Origin: Pithys albifrons albifrons
Lineage: Eukaryota > Chordata > Aves > Passeriformes > Thamnophilidae
Assembly: GCF_047495875.1 (NCBI RefSeq)
Contig: NC_092459.1
Coordinates: 17,283,795 to 17,347,794, forward strand
DNA length: 64,000 nt
Reading direction: 5' to 3'
The notes below the pieces were generated by a model that was not told the origin of the DNA, did no database searches, and saw only the letters and a program-made list of their open reading frames with translations. This document shows positions 53,401 through 60,723 of this stretch, piece after piece (the stretch's first letter is position 1; the number at the start of each line of letters is the position of its first letter). The position numbers were made by a program, and so were the translations under genes.

Positions 53401-56400
53401 ATGTTGCAATTAACAAAAATAGTAATAATAGTAAGAATAATAATGCTAATTATGAATATAATTATAATTCTATAATATATTTTAGAATTATTATACACCA
53501 AACATTATTATTATTAATAATAATAAATTAATCATAGCTGTTCACTGCAGAAAAACTGAATATACTCCAGGCTAAAGAAACAGCCATTTTTTCCACCTTA
53601 AGTCAGCTTTCCCATTTCCTTCTTGCTGTTTTTCTCCCTTTCTTTCCTATTAAAAAAAGTTTGCTTCAAGAATTCAACTTTATTTTCTGAATTCCATGTA
53701 CACTTCAGCATCTCTAGCTGGATTAAATTCAATAGTACAATTCTACAATTCAACAAAGTATGACAAAAGTTCAAAGAATTAATGTAAACAATGATTAAAA
53801 TCTTACTGTGCCCAATTTTACAACCTTCTCAGTTGCCTCTGAGTAAGAACCCAGCAGTGCAGGACTCCATGTTGGTGACTTTGTAAATACAGACTTTTAC
53901 AGTATAAGCTCTTTAAAATTACAAACAATAGAATTAGGGCAGTCTTACACTGGCATTTTGAAGGTCAGAATGGGAAGAGAACTTACATAGCTTATATAAT
54001 GTTTTTACTATTCATTTGTTTACCGTGTTAGTTGAGTTTCCATTTAAATGTAAGCCACTGTCAAAGAGAGGTGATGAAGCTCCACTGCTATGCTCACTTG
54101 ATGGTCCAGGGGAACCTGGAATTTGGATAATGAAACGTAACTACTTATGTTAAAATATATGAATATATCAGACAGTATCTATTCCAGCTATAAAACAAGA
54201 AGCATTTTTAATATGATTCACAAAACCCAGACCGAAATACTACATGCATTTTAGAAAGACAGCCAATAAAATGTCTGTATGCTATACTTAATGTCTAGCG
54301 AGAAACAAAGGTAGCCAGATGTCATCTTATAGAGGCTGGGCTCATGAGAACTGTTTGCAGTCTTAACTGGCTTCAGGATTAAGCCCATTTTTAGTCTGAG
54401 AATGATATATTCAAAACCAAGTAAGAATTCAGTAATACAAAATCCATTAATTTAATAAATAAGTTTCCTACTGAGTCTTTAAAGTCTCCACTTAGAGTAT
54501 AACCATGGACTGTATTTATAAAATAAGCTAATAGGAAACTCTTAGGCAAATGCTAACTGGACACATACGAGCACTTTATTAATGAATGCATCTTTTCCTT
54601 AAAATGCCTTTGAAGAAAGATGTGCCTTCTCATACTCAGAAATTGAAATGAAACGATCATCCTGAATTGTTGATACCATGTCAATATGTAAGACTACACA
54701 GTTTTAGTCTTTAAAATATCTCTTCTCTTAGAAGTTTTGCATCATGATCCTTTAGTGGTTAAAAGCGACTCCCGGAAAGCTTAATGCTTTTGCAACGTAT
54801 AATAATGAAAACAGCACAAAGTCACATCATTGTGTAATTTCAGCTTAATAACAGCACCAATAATACACAATTACTGTCAGACAGCACTTGGTCTTATCAA
54901 TAATACACATAAAATCAATTGCACAGCAGTATATTCATCACCATCACTGAAAACACACTTTTCCATCTAAAAAATTCACCTGAAATTGCGTGTAAATCAC
55001 TTCACATTAATAGGCCTGTCAAGTCTAACATCAAGGAAGTCAAAAAGTCATTCTTAGTCATACTTTCATATGCATCTATTCTATATATGCGGAAGATTTA
55101 GCAAAATGGAACTTAATTCAACAACAGTGTATCTTCACAAATTCTTAAGTAGCCAGCTCTTTTTTCCACAGTCTGTAAACTTTCTTTTTATCCCTGATTT
55201 CCTACAGAATCTCCCTATTTAACCAAGCTGGCTGTCTTCCCCTCCAGCTGGCCTTTCGGCACACTGGTGTAGACTGTTGCTGTGCCCTCAAAATTTCCTG
55301 CTTGAAATATGTCCATCTCTCCTGAATCCCCTTGTTTTTAAGGATTGTTTCCCAGATATGCTCTGAATTAATCTTTTGAATAGGCCAAAATCTGCCCTCC
55401 GGAAGTCCAGCGTAGAGGTTTTGATGAAGGAAATTATCCCCGGTACACTTCAGGAACCTCCTAGACTGCCTCTTCTCTGCAGTATGAAGCTCCCAACAGA
55501 TATCTGGCAGGTTAAAGTCACCCACAAGAACAAGGGCTGGATATTTTGAGACATCTGCCAGTTGCTTGTAGAATAATTCATTCCCTTCATCATCCTGGCT
55601 GGGCAGTCTGTAACCACAAGGGTGTCAGCCTTGTTGGCCTTCCCCCTGATTCAGGTCCACAGGCACTCAACCTTGTCACTGCTGACCTCAAGTTCAACAG
55701 AGTCAAGAGACTCTCTAACATATAAAGCCACCCCTCCACCTCTCCTACCCCGCCTGTCCTTTCTGAAGAGCTTGTAGTCCCCCATAGCAGCACTCCAGAT
55801 GTGTGAGTCATCCTACCATGTTCCTGTGACAGCAACTATGTCACAGTTTTCCTGCTGCACTATGTATGGCTTCCATCTCCTCTTGTTTGTTTCCCATACT
55901 GCGTGCATTAGTGTACAAGCACTTCAGCTGGGCCATTGATTTTACTCTCAACTCAGGCTCTACACCCTTAGGCTTATCTCTGAAGAGCCCAGTTTCAGTC
56001 CCTTCCCCCTTCAAGCCTAGTTTAAAGCCCTTCTAACCAGCCCTGTCAACTTATGGGCTACAGTTCTTTTGTCCTTAACTAGATAGATGAAGCCCATCTG
56101 GTTTGAGGAGACTGGGCAACTCGGAGTTTGCCCCATGATCAAAACCCCCCAAATTTTGCTGGTACCACCAGTCCCTAAGCCACCTATTGGTAAGCTGGGC
56201 TTTCCTATACCTCTCCTTATTTATCTCCTCATTCATCCCGGCTAGCAAAGGAACCGAGGCAATTACTACCTGTGCTCCTGTCCCATGACATGATCGGGCC
56301 AGTGACTTAAAATCTTTTTTAATTACCCTGGTACTTCTTTCATTGATGTCATCATTTCCAACCTGGACAACCAACAGCGAGTAATAGTCTGAGGGTTGAA

Positions 56401-59400
56401 CTAGCTTAGGAAGTCTCTTAGTAATATCCCTCATCCTGGCCCCGGGACAGCAGCAAACCGCCCTGTAGGATGGGTCTGGCCGACAGTTCCCCTCAAAAGG
56501 GAGTCACCGATTACAACAACCCTTTCTTTTTTCTCTTATCCATAGTTGTAATCCGTCTGGTAGACTGGGGGTAAAATAAAACATTTGCTACAGATAACTC
56601 CCCACTTCATGGCCACAACAGAGAATCCTGAAAATGCCAGAAAAAAAGGTATTTGGTAAGTGGTGAGATTTCCAGCAATCATTACTGCCTAAATGTTCTC
56701 TTATTTCACCCAAATCATAGACCATCAGCCTAAGAAAAATGCAAACCTATCCTATCACAGGCATTATCTGTTTAATTTGCTTATACTCATCTGTGGCTTG
56801 TTCTTTTGAGAAGGCTGGGTTAGGAAGCATCCTGTGGGACAGGAAAAGATCTTTTCCTGATCTTTACCTGAGCAATAACTGAATGTGGTCAGAGAAAAAA
56901 AACAAAAAACAAACCAACAAAATCACACAACATACCTTGTGAAGTGAGAAGGAGTCAGAAAGATAGAGAGAAGGCAAGGATATGGGAGTCTGTAGTTCAC
57001 AGACTGAGATGCCCCAGGGGGTAGCATAAAAAAACCCTGCAGAACTCTGAGATGAGAGAAAGAACCTTTGTAAGGATCACGGGGGATTTTGAAGAGCCAG
57101 CAGTAACTCAGGAAATCACCCAGTTAGCTGACACTAAACATAAGAACTCCTTTGCAGTGGTAAAAGTAGGAGTTGCTTATAAATTGTTTTATAATCCTTT
57201 TGACAGAATTACTGAGATTTTTCAATTTAAAAAGTTAGGCATTCTACTACTTATTTTTATAAAGCCTGGATTTTATTTTTAACTTTAAAAGCCTTAGGCT
57301 TTCTAGACCTAGAAAGATCTGTATTAATGTTCTGGTCAACTCAGAGTACCCTCAACACAGGGTTGTTTGTTTCAGTCAGTGAATTATATGGACTCTCTAA
57401 ATAACAAACAACCATCAAAATGCACTACAGCAGATCAATGTACAGCAAGCAGTCAGCAAGATGTTATTATTTACAGCAATTTTTCTTCTGGTTAGCTTTG
57501 CTGAATGATACTGGATAACTCTTATATATAAATAAAAGCCCATTTACTGAACTTGCTAATCATGTCATAGGCAAACTCCAAAACATAAAATTAAATTAAA
57601 TACTCCTGATGACTTTTAATTACACTGCAAGCTTTGCAAGTTCAGAATATTCTGATAACTTAGTATAACTATCCAATAGAAAAATTTTGAAAATATCTGT
57701 TTTACCATAAAATGCCCTGAAGAGTTTTCCCAGCAGCAGTGAATATTACCTAAAAGAGTCCTACAAGACCAGCTCAACTCTGGGATGGCTAATGGACTTA
57801 GATGCAGGGAAACCTTAATGACAATACTCAAGAGCTATGCCATAATTATCCTGTAACAGGCTAACAAATAACTCATAGTCAATCATAATGTCCTAATCCA
57901 GCTCGAAACCCCAAAATTTCTTCTTATGGTTTAAATAAAGACAAATCTATCCTTTCTCTGGCTGACAGAGACTTTAGCACCAACCAGAACCATAGGATGA
58001 GTAATCATCCTATCCATGGAGCCAAGCAACCCAATGAGACAGAAATTTAATGACCTAACTGGCCCATAACAACTTCTGATCCAGGCCTGAGAGTTTTTTG
58101 AGAAAGAACTACTTTCCCTATGCAAAATTATGCCAGGCATTCTGCAATATTTAATAAAACTTCTGATCAAATAACTGTGGCAGAGAATATTTGTTGGCAT
58201 AATTTCATTTACTATTATGGACAGTCTCATAATAGTCCAGTAAGGGCTAAGTGTCCCAGAGAGATATGAAAGAAACAACGATCAATCCTGACATCCCCTC
58301 GGTTAGGGCCTCCTCCAAACAGAAACAAGCAGTCCTTGTCTCATCCTTAAGTGCTACTTAATCAGTATCCATGTCTAAACTCATGCCAAATTCTGTATTT
58401 GTTGTTCACAGTAATGAAAGACTGAGACAGCCAGAAAAATGTGGTGAGAACTGCAGGCGGACATTTTCACGCTGTAACATCATGTGCTTTGCTAGCTGTG
58501 GCATAAGATGGTGTAGGGAAGGAAGAGGTATAAGAAGAAAGAATGGGAAGTAAATGCTACTCCTGATGATGTGCTCATAACAATAATATGGGTAATAGGA
58601 AGAGACAGTATAATTGCTTTTGAAGTGAACATACCGCAGCACTAAAATTGCCAGCACAGCAGCTGGTCTGACAGAATGCTGGAAGGTAGCGATCATGTGC
58701 CTGAGTCTTCTGGGATGCCAAGAAAAGCCAAGATGCTTCAGAATTATGCATGTATGCACTTACATCCTGCCTGCAGTGTGATTTGGAAAGTTCTTTATTG
58801 CATAGCGGAATTGCTACTTAGCTTGTTATATGTGTCACTGATGCTTTACGACTGGAATTCCCTTTTGTGCATGGACTTGTGAAAAGCCCTTCTGGAAATG
58901 GGGTGCTTTATCTCACTGCTACTATTCTCCATAACTTCACTGTATTTAATCTTAAACCAGAACTATTTTCCATAATTTTATACATCTTATTTTTTCATAT
59001 TCTCACCGCAAGAATGAGTACTTATTGCAAATCATTTACCAAAGATCACTTGAGGTCCAGGTTCAGTTGAGGAGGGGTCATTTTTCAAGTTTCTCAGATG
59101 TCTGAGAAACCAACTGCTCATTTTGAGAATGTGGCATGGGACTGGGCAGGGTAGTATAATGCTTGCCAAAAATTTCCTCATGCTCTGCATAAAGGAAGCA
59201 AGTCTAATAAGCTTCCCAAAATGAGCAGTTGATACCCAAGATGTCTCATTTCAGAAGCATTGCTTCTCTGCTGTGCTTGTTGATAGTCAGCAGTAGCTTG
59301 TCTAAAATGGCACTATCTTCCCTTTTCCAAACAGGTTTTCTTTGAACAAGAGTAATCAGGGGCAGACTCCAAATGGTACAAGCTGGTCACATGGAGATTG

Positions 59401-60723
59401 AAGATGACCTCTTTGGTAATCACTGCTCTCTCTTTCCAGAAATAGCACTTCGTGGAAGCAGTGCCATGAACTCCAACTCCCAGACAGGAAGGGCTGCAAT
59501 GCTTTCTGGTGAGAAAGCTAGTTTCCCATGATGTACGAAGAGGGACCAATACAGAAACTACCGGAAAGATGCTACTAGCTTGACAAAATCATGTTTAAAC
59601 TTAGACACAGTTAACCAAGGCATTATAGACATTTGTCTGATGACCTAGTAGGAAAAGTAGGACGACAAAACCCGAAGATTCATTATAAGAAACACTGACC
59701 ATACAAAGATCTCAAAATGTAAAAATAAGATTTCTTTGAACTTATATTCCACTTTCAAATGCAAATGATAGGCAGAGAGAACTGAAATAGAGGTTTTAGT
59801 ATGAATTGTATAGTTCAGCTTAGAAGAAGCCTGTCTAGTTTGCTTTTAACAAGTGTAAGAATATAGATTAAATTATCAACACTCTTCTAATGGCAAGAGC
59901 TAGACTATGACACCTATGATTCTGTAGAAATGAGAAAAAAAAAAGTACATAGTTGAACCCAACTTAAATAAATCCAAATAACAAAGCACATTTCAAATCT
60001 TTTGGCTTATTTAATAATCTGTTAAGATAAATAATTTGGTCTGATTAAGTCAGCTGATATGAACATTTTTCTACTTGCAACATTGATCGCAACTGTACAA
60101 CTTGATTATTTTATCTTCTAACCAGAAGAACCCAAAACTCCCTTTGTCTGCATTGTTCATACACAATTTAGTATTGCTATTGTTAAACTACTCAGTTGTC
60201 ACATGATAATTCTGCTCTCTGACAAAACAAATCAAAATAGCAAAGCAATTTATGAAAAATACATAATCAATGTTATCCATTTGTTTGGTAAGTGCCCTGA
60301 AAGTACCTTTCAATCTGTATGTATGATTCAAACGTTTGTAAACACTATTTTAGTGTATTCAGGCAAAGCTTCTGTTGAAAAACTTTCAGGTATCACCCAT
60401 GACTGTACTGCATTTTAATGATTTTTTTTTGCTTTATTTTGAATGAATTATACAGAAACAGTGAGGCAGTATGCAGTAGATTCTTATATGTTAAACAGTA
60501 AAGTATACAGAAAATTTTCTGTTCCTTCCTGTAAAGCACTCAAAGATTGAATTTCTATTTCTGTCACTGTCAGCGTATTATGAGAGTACTGCAAAGAGGA
60601 AAACAAATTCCTCCGATCCGTTAATTTCCTCTTACCTAATGGGAGCTTTAAAAATGATGGAGCTTCCCTGAGGTACTGAACGGTGATGGTAACTTCATCG
60701 CCAGCATTTCGCAGTAGGTGTAC
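2252..60723 (-). CDS. SNTG2: gamma-2-syntrophin, internal part of the gene (8 exons)
   Basis: Syntrophins are cytoplasmic adaptors at the membrane: they bind dystrophin/dystrobrevin through the C-terminal half and recruit channels and signalling proteins through the PDZ domain. Eight minus-strand exons, each with AG acceptor and GT donor, join in frame to 876 nt (292 codons) without a stop. In order they encode the PDZ end (codons 1-29), a Ser/Pro/Gly-rich linker (about 30-75), the C-terminal half of the split PH1 domain with its conserved DWL (about 76-146), a 13-codon microexon (147-159), and most of PH2 (160-292). Gamma-2 rather than gamma-1 is chosen because [27 protein letters not shown] and [15 protein letters not shown] fit SNTG2 as I remember it; gamma-1 differs in PH2. 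Vertebrate SNTG2 is about 540 residues, so roughly half is present. The start codon, most of the PDZ and the C-terminal syntrophin-unique region lie outside the window. All splice phases are compatible, which argues against a pseudogene. The assignment is from memory, not alignment. Confidence 0.93.
3645..3800 (-). mobile_element. tRNA-Ile-headed, CR1-tailed SINE (TguSINE1-like)
   Basis: Read on the minus strand, the element starts with a tRNA-like head. The A box TAGCTCAGTTGG lies at 3782-3793 and the B box GGTTCAATCCC at 3738-3748; the anticodon loop contains AAT, as in tRNA-Ile. The head is followed by a CR1-like 3' segment (AGTTGCACTCAGTGATCC...) that ends in degenerate repeats of ATTCTGTG type, here GATCTGTGATCTGT. 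The head is nearly identical over about 80 nt to the copy at 42680-42829. This matches what is known of the passerine SINE TguSINE1, thought to be mobilised by CR1. The tail of this copy is more decayed than that of the other. Confidence 0.88.
5615..5770. repeat. A/C-rich low-complexity tract
   Basis: About 155 bp almost without G or T on the plus strand, made of irregular AAACC, CAAAA and AACCCT-like units. The SNTG2 transcript would carry it as a T/G-rich stretch. The long minus-strand open frame at 5527-5781, rich in Phe and Gly, is a product of this composition. Confidence 0.9.
6680..6751 (-). CDS. SNTG2: SNTG2 exon: PH2 middle part
   Basis: A 72-nt exon of 24 codons, phase 0 at both ends, encoding [20 protein letters not shown] then KIHK. 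Acceptor ATATTATAG, donor GTAGGT. The DWVRAEK...LCEVLFK pattern corresponds to the middle PH2 strands of syntrophins. It lies between the exon ending ...FSTPP and the exon starting LWLADDCW; both joins are in frame and restore continuous similarity. Confidence 0.92.
12165..13125. other. GC-rich patch, origin unclear
   Basis: About 1 kb markedly richer in G+C than the surrounding intron. The middle is accounted for by a decayed LTR; the flanks 12165-12345 and 12840-13125 are not assigned. Open frames of up to 130 codons on both strands here follow from low AT content (few stops) and have no domain. It could be a compound retroviral insertion or an avian GC-rich repeat. Confidence 0.5.
12345..12840 (-). 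mobile_element. decayed retroviral LTR (avian ERVL-like)
   Basis: Read on the minus strand it resembles a widespread avian ERVL-type LTR. From the 5' end there is a GGCTGGGATGGAG-like start near 12830, a CTGAGCACTG block, TGACCCAAA, CCATTGCTTGGAGACT, and near the 3' end an ATTAAA poly(A) signal (complement at 12477-12482) before CATGAATTTTC. It shares order and short blocks with the LTR at 36261-36812, including the 16-mer AGTCTCCAAGCAATGG (12543-12558 and 36501-36516). It is heavily diverged, boundaries are approximate and no target duplication was identified. No internal retroviral genes are present. Confidence 0.65.
14765..14881 (-). CDS. SNTG2: SNTG2 exon: start of PH2 domain
   Basis: A 117-nt exon (39 codons), phase 0 at both ends. 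It encodes [20 protein letters not shown], then [19 protein letters not shown]. The GWVNE opening and the [13 protein letters not shown] strands are the typical first strands of a PH domain. The acceptor is a good pyrimidine tract ending CTTTTACAG; the donor is GTAAAA, moderately weak at +5. The upstream neighbour is the 39-nt exon 8.6 kb away and the next exon is 8.0 kb downstream. Confidence 0.93.
17481..17523. repeat. A/C-rich low-complexity tract
   Basis: About 43 bp of A and C only, with AAAACC and AACCCC units, of the same type as 5615-5770. Confidence 0.85.
20922..22506 (-). mobile_element. CR1 LINE, 5'-truncated, about 1.6 kb
   Basis: Read on the minus strand it is the 3' part of a chicken-repeat-1 LINE: the decayed end of ORF2 (reverse transcriptase) and the 3' region. 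Diagnostic plus-strand landmarks are the ACAGAATTATAGAATAG terminal microsatellite side at 20925, CCTGGAGCCCTTGCTTCTCC near 21270, GACCTGCTGTCCACTC near 21490, and GAAGCCATGTTGGCTGTC near 22073. The 5' end is truncated near 22506, as is usual for CR1. Many stops and frameshifts; no functional ORF2. Same strand as SNTG2. Open frames on the plus strand here are shadows. Confidence 0.93.
22532..22559. repeat. 14-bp tandem repeat beside CR1
   Basis: Two perfect copies of TATTTATTATTACC, followed by a partial third (TATTAA). It begins some 25 bp past the 5' truncation point of the CR1 at 20922-22506. Confidence 0.9.
23521..23559 (-). CDS. SNTG2: SNTG2 microexon between PH1 and PH2
   Basis: A 39-nt exon encoding [13 protein letters not shown], flanked by acceptor TGTCATAG and donor GTAAGA. 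It is phase 0 at both ends, so it could be skipped without a frameshift. It was found because the neighbouring exons end ...LTLQN and begin VIHMGW, whereas the family as I recall it has about 13 residues between them ending in SPSDQ; this is the only stretch in the interval that fits. It is too short for an ORF search. Whether the exon is alternatively used cannot be judged from the sequence. Confidence 0.9.
24360..24800. other. GC-rich patch, origin unclear
   Basis: About 440 bp of GC-rich sequence between AT-rich flanks. It contains a short duplicated block, CCACAACAGAGGA, at about 24510 and 24535. Open frames occur on both strands but none has a domain. No repeat family recognised; it may be a degraded LTR or GC-rich interspersed repeat. 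Confidence 0.45.
25981..26010. repeat. CAA-rich simple repeat
   Basis: Interrupted (CAA)n: ACAACAACAACAATAACAAC followed by AAAAACAACC. Confidence 0.9.
30256..30385 (-). CDS. SNTG2: SNTG2 exon: second half of split PH1 domain
   Basis: A 130-nt exon that completes the split Arg codon and ends in phase 0. It encodes [20 protein letters not shown], then [32 protein letters not shown] and ILQFYTA look like the last strands of a PH fold, and SADWLRAM is the C-terminal helix with the near-invariant Trp. In syntrophins PH1 is interrupted by the PDZ domain, and this exon is part of its C-terminal half. The acceptor is CTTACTGCAG and the donor GTATGT. Confidence 0.94.
32440..32890 (-). mobile_element. 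old CR1 fragment
   Basis: The plus strand carries a decayed antisense CR1 3' segment: CAGATGTGGCCTAAGGAATG, then AATCACTTCCCTTGACCTG, then AAGATCCCCAAGCCCTTCCT, in the order seen in the 20922-22506 element (GTGGGGGTCTCAAG..., AATCACCTCCCCTGACCTG). Divergence is high and the 3' terminal microsatellite is missing or unrecognisable, so this is an older copy than the others. Confidence 0.78.
33411..33456. repeat. T/G-rich low-complexity tract
   Basis: About 46 bp with GTTTT and GTT units (TTGTTGTTG, TTTTGTTTTG), the opposite strand equivalent of the A/C-rich tracts. Confidence 0.85.
36261..36812 (-). mobile_element. solo LTR of an avian endogenous retrovirus (ERVL-like)
   Basis: On the minus strand it begins CATACTGGGTCTGGCTGAGA at 36812, where intact relatives begin TGTCCTGG, and ends ...GATCAACCCATCACA at 36261. 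It carries an ATTAAA poly(A) signal (complement at 36391-36396) and GGGATATTCCATGCCATG, a block typical of this LTR group. Possible 5-bp target duplication: GTATC (36256-36260) against ATATC (36813-36817), one mismatch. No gag, pol or env sequence is adjacent, so it is a solo LTR. It lies in the same orientation as SNTG2, so its poly(A) signal faces the transcribing polymerase. Open frames at 36385-36878 are shadows. Confidence 0.82.
37001..37751 (+). mobile_element. solo LTR of an endogenous retrovirus, second family
   Basis: A 751-bp unit flanked by a perfect 5-bp duplication, GAAGT (36996-37000 and 37752-37756). It begins TTGTGAGCTAATGCCCAACG and ends CTTTAAACTAGGACA. Inside are a GC-richer U3-like part, a TATA-like TAAATATAA at 37481-37489, a TA/CA microsatellite (37563-37590) and an ATTAAA poly(A) signal at 37653-37658. 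This is the layout of a retroviral LTR. It is unrelated to the minus-strand LTR 188 bp away. No internal retroviral sequence is attached. The family name is not known to me with certainty; avian ERV1 or ERVK are candidates. Confidence 0.75.
37563..37590. repeat. TA/CA dinucleotide microsatellite inside the LTR
   Basis: A run of TATATATA followed by about nine CA units, then ACGTATGTATA and further TA-rich sequence to about 37615. It sits between the TATA-like box and the poly(A) signal of the plus-strand LTR. Such tracts vary in length between individuals. Confidence 0.9.
39130..39257 (-). CDS. SNTG2: SNTG2 exon: linker and start of second half of PH1
   Basis: A 128-nt exon, phase 0 at its start and ending two bases into an Arg codon. 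It begins [20 protein letters not shown] and continues [22 protein letters not shown]. The [20 protein letters not shown] stretch is the strongest single match to SNTG2. The acceptor is TTCTGCACAG. The donor is GTTTGT, with T instead of the usual purine at +3, so it is a weak 5' splice site. The open frame continues past both splice sites, so the whole open stretch (39117-39329) is longer than the exon; splice sites and phase set the limits. Confidence 0.94.
40984..41043. repeat. 30-bp tandem duplication
   Basis: Two adjacent copies of a 30-bp unit starting AAATCAAAATAGTGAGTTTC, at 40984-41013 and 41014-41043, identical except for the last base. Near identity points to a recent slippage or duplication event, and copy number may vary. 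Confidence 0.95.
42680..42829 (-). mobile_element. tRNA-Ile-headed, CR1-tailed SINE (TguSINE1-like), second copy
   Basis: Same structure and strand as the copy at 3645-3800. The A box is at 42811-42822 (one mismatch, TATCTCAGTTGG) and the B box GGTTCAATCCC at 42767-42777. The tail reads AGTTGGACTCGATGATCCTT and ends with two clean ATTCTGTG units, the CR1-type terminal microsatellite. The better-preserved tail suggests a relatively recent insertion. An open frame over the element (42694-42891 minus) is a shadow and not a gene. Confidence 0.9.
43430..43484 (+). repeat. relic of an ancient CR1-type 3' end
   Basis: AAGGCTAGATGGTTCTCTGG followed by TCTGACCCAGTGTAG resembles the conserved sauropsid CR1/SINE tail with a GGCTAGATGGACC...GGTCTGACCCAGTATGG pattern. 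Only about 50 bp can be recognised. Such tails predate birds, so this is probably a very old insertion. The call rests on a short motif. Confidence 0.5.
44432..45525 (+). mobile_element. CR1 LINE, plus strand, with foreign CR1 piece at its 5' side
   Basis: From about 44505 the plus strand reads as the reverse transcriptase end of CR1 ORF2: CAGCATGGGTTTAGGGAAGG, GACTACCTGGACTTCAACAA (RT motif A region), then an open stretch coding [20 protein letters not shown] and VLHLGHNNS, a hallmark of CR1 ORF2 ends. The 3' region follows, with GAACAGGCTGCCCAGGGAAG near 45340, and it ends with the usual GGTTGGACTTGATGATCTT. Before it, 44432-44490 (GATGCCCCATCCTGGGAAGT) belongs to the 3' end of a CR1, out of normal order. 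It is opposite to SNTG2. The frame is broken by many stops. Confidence 0.9.
45930..46085 (-). mobile_element. short CR1 3' end
   Basis: The plus strand reads AATCATAGAAACATAGAACC, then AAGTTGAAAGGAACCCATAA, the antisense of a CR1 3' terminus with its ATTCTATG-type microsatellite. Similarity fades near CTTGAACTCTGA at about 46073. A short 5'-truncated insertion, only 400 bp from the plus-strand CR1. Confidence 0.8.
46980..47520. other. possible conserved noncoding stretch in the largest intron
   Basis: About 540 bp without repeats and rich in TAAT/ATTA homeobox-like cores: TTTAATTAATGG near 47220, ATTTAAATCAATTGGATTAC near 47337, TATTAATGAATATTTCATTA near 47432, TTTTTAATGAACCAATAGG near 47484. 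This is the texture of vertebrate intronic enhancers, but the sequence alone does not prove conservation. Confidence 0.25.
49537..49580. repeat. A/C-rich low-complexity tract
   Basis: About 44 bp of CCAAA and CAAAA units (ACCAAACCAAACCAAAA), of the same type as 5615-5770. Confidence 0.85.
53413..53530. repeat. AAT/ATT-rich tract with near-palindromic core
   Basis: Irregular (AAT)n on the left (53415-53445), (ATT)n on the right (53500-53530), and an AT-only core (ATTATAATTCTATAATATAT and TTTAGAATTATTAT). The two flanks are complementary, so the tract can fold into a long AT hairpin. Confidence 0.85.
54024..54115 (-). CDS. SNTG2: SNTG2 exon: Ser/Gly-rich linker after PDZ
   Basis: A 92-nt exon that completes the split Gly codon and ends in phase 0. 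It encodes [20 protein letters not shown] followed by [11 protein letters not shown]. The composition (about a third Ser, with Pro and Gly) suggests a flexible linker between the PDZ domain and the second half of PH1. The acceptor is CAAATTCCAG and the donor is GTAAAC, which lacks the preferred G at +5. The [13 protein letters not shown] segment is shared by gamma-syntrophins as I recall them and helps anchor the family call. Confidence 0.92.
55150..56575 (-). mobile_element. CR1 LINE fragment with ORF1 esterase and ORF2 endonuclease remains, no 3' end
   Basis: Read on the minus strand, ORF1 comes first. Around 56500 is [10 protein letters not shown] (GDSL block of an SGNH esterase-like domain). 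An open stretch 56434-56075 follows with [10 protein letters not shown] and, at its end, [10 protein letters not shown] (block V). ORF2 follows: [24 protein letters not shown] near 55740, [12 protein letters not shown] at 55525 (catalytic block of the APE endonuclease), and [16 protein letters not shown] to AWLNREIL near 55205. Several frameshifts and stops separate these pieces. Similarity ends near 55150. The reverse transcriptase and 3' UTR are missing, the reverse of the usual CR1 truncation. Confidence 0.88.
56841..56858. repeat. 18-bp perfect palindrome
   Basis: AGGAAAAGATCTTTTCCT reads the same on both strands. No binding factor can be assigned with confidence; the AGGAAAA half resembles NFAT/ETS-type sites. 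Confidence 0.7.
56893..56930. repeat. A-rich low-complexity tract
   Basis: About 38 bp: AAAAAAAACAAAAAACAAAC and CAACAAAATC. It lies about 320 bp from the end of the CR1 fragment. Confidence 0.8.
59111..59231. repeat. 15-bp perfect inverted repeat with 91-bp spacer
   Basis: CAACTGCTCATTTTG at 59111-59125 and its exact complement at 59217-59231. Additional partial pairing lies outside the arms (GATGTCT/TGTCTC blocks). It could be the remnant of a small foldback element or chance; no terminal duplication was seen. Confidence 0.6.
60636..60723 (-). CDS. SNTG2: SNTG2 exon: C-terminal end of PDZ domain
   Basis: An 88-nt exon starting in phase 0 and ending one base into a Gly codon. It encodes [20 protein letters not shown] followed by APSFLKLPL. 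The HLLRNAG helix and the [11 protein letters not shown] strand are the last helix and strand of a syntrophin PDZ domain, which in the family binds C-terminal peptides of partners such as sodium channels. The acceptor is CACTGACAG and the donor GTAAGA on the minus strand. The upstream exon carrying the carboxylate-binding loop of the PDZ is not in the remaining 3.3 kb of the window. Confidence 0.92.

Larger units (their letters stand above)
39258..54023 (-). other. SNTG2 intron (14.8 kb, largest)
   Basis: Complete intron. Contents in order: a 30-bp tandem duplication (40984-41043), a SINE (42680-42829), an ancient repeat relic (43430-43484), a composite CR1 (44432-45525), a short CR1 3' end (45930-46085), an AT-rich possible conserved stretch (46980-47520), an A/C-rich tract (49537-49580) and an AAT-rich tract (53413-53530). 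The region 47840-48270 has several short open frames but no recognisable protein. Confidence 0.85.
54116..60635 (-). other. SNTG2 intron (6.5 kb)
   Basis: Complete intron. It contains a CR1 fragment with ORF1 and endonuclease remains (55150-56575), an 18-bp perfect palindrome (56841-56858) and an inverted repeat (59111-59231). The rest is unassigned. Confidence 0.85.
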
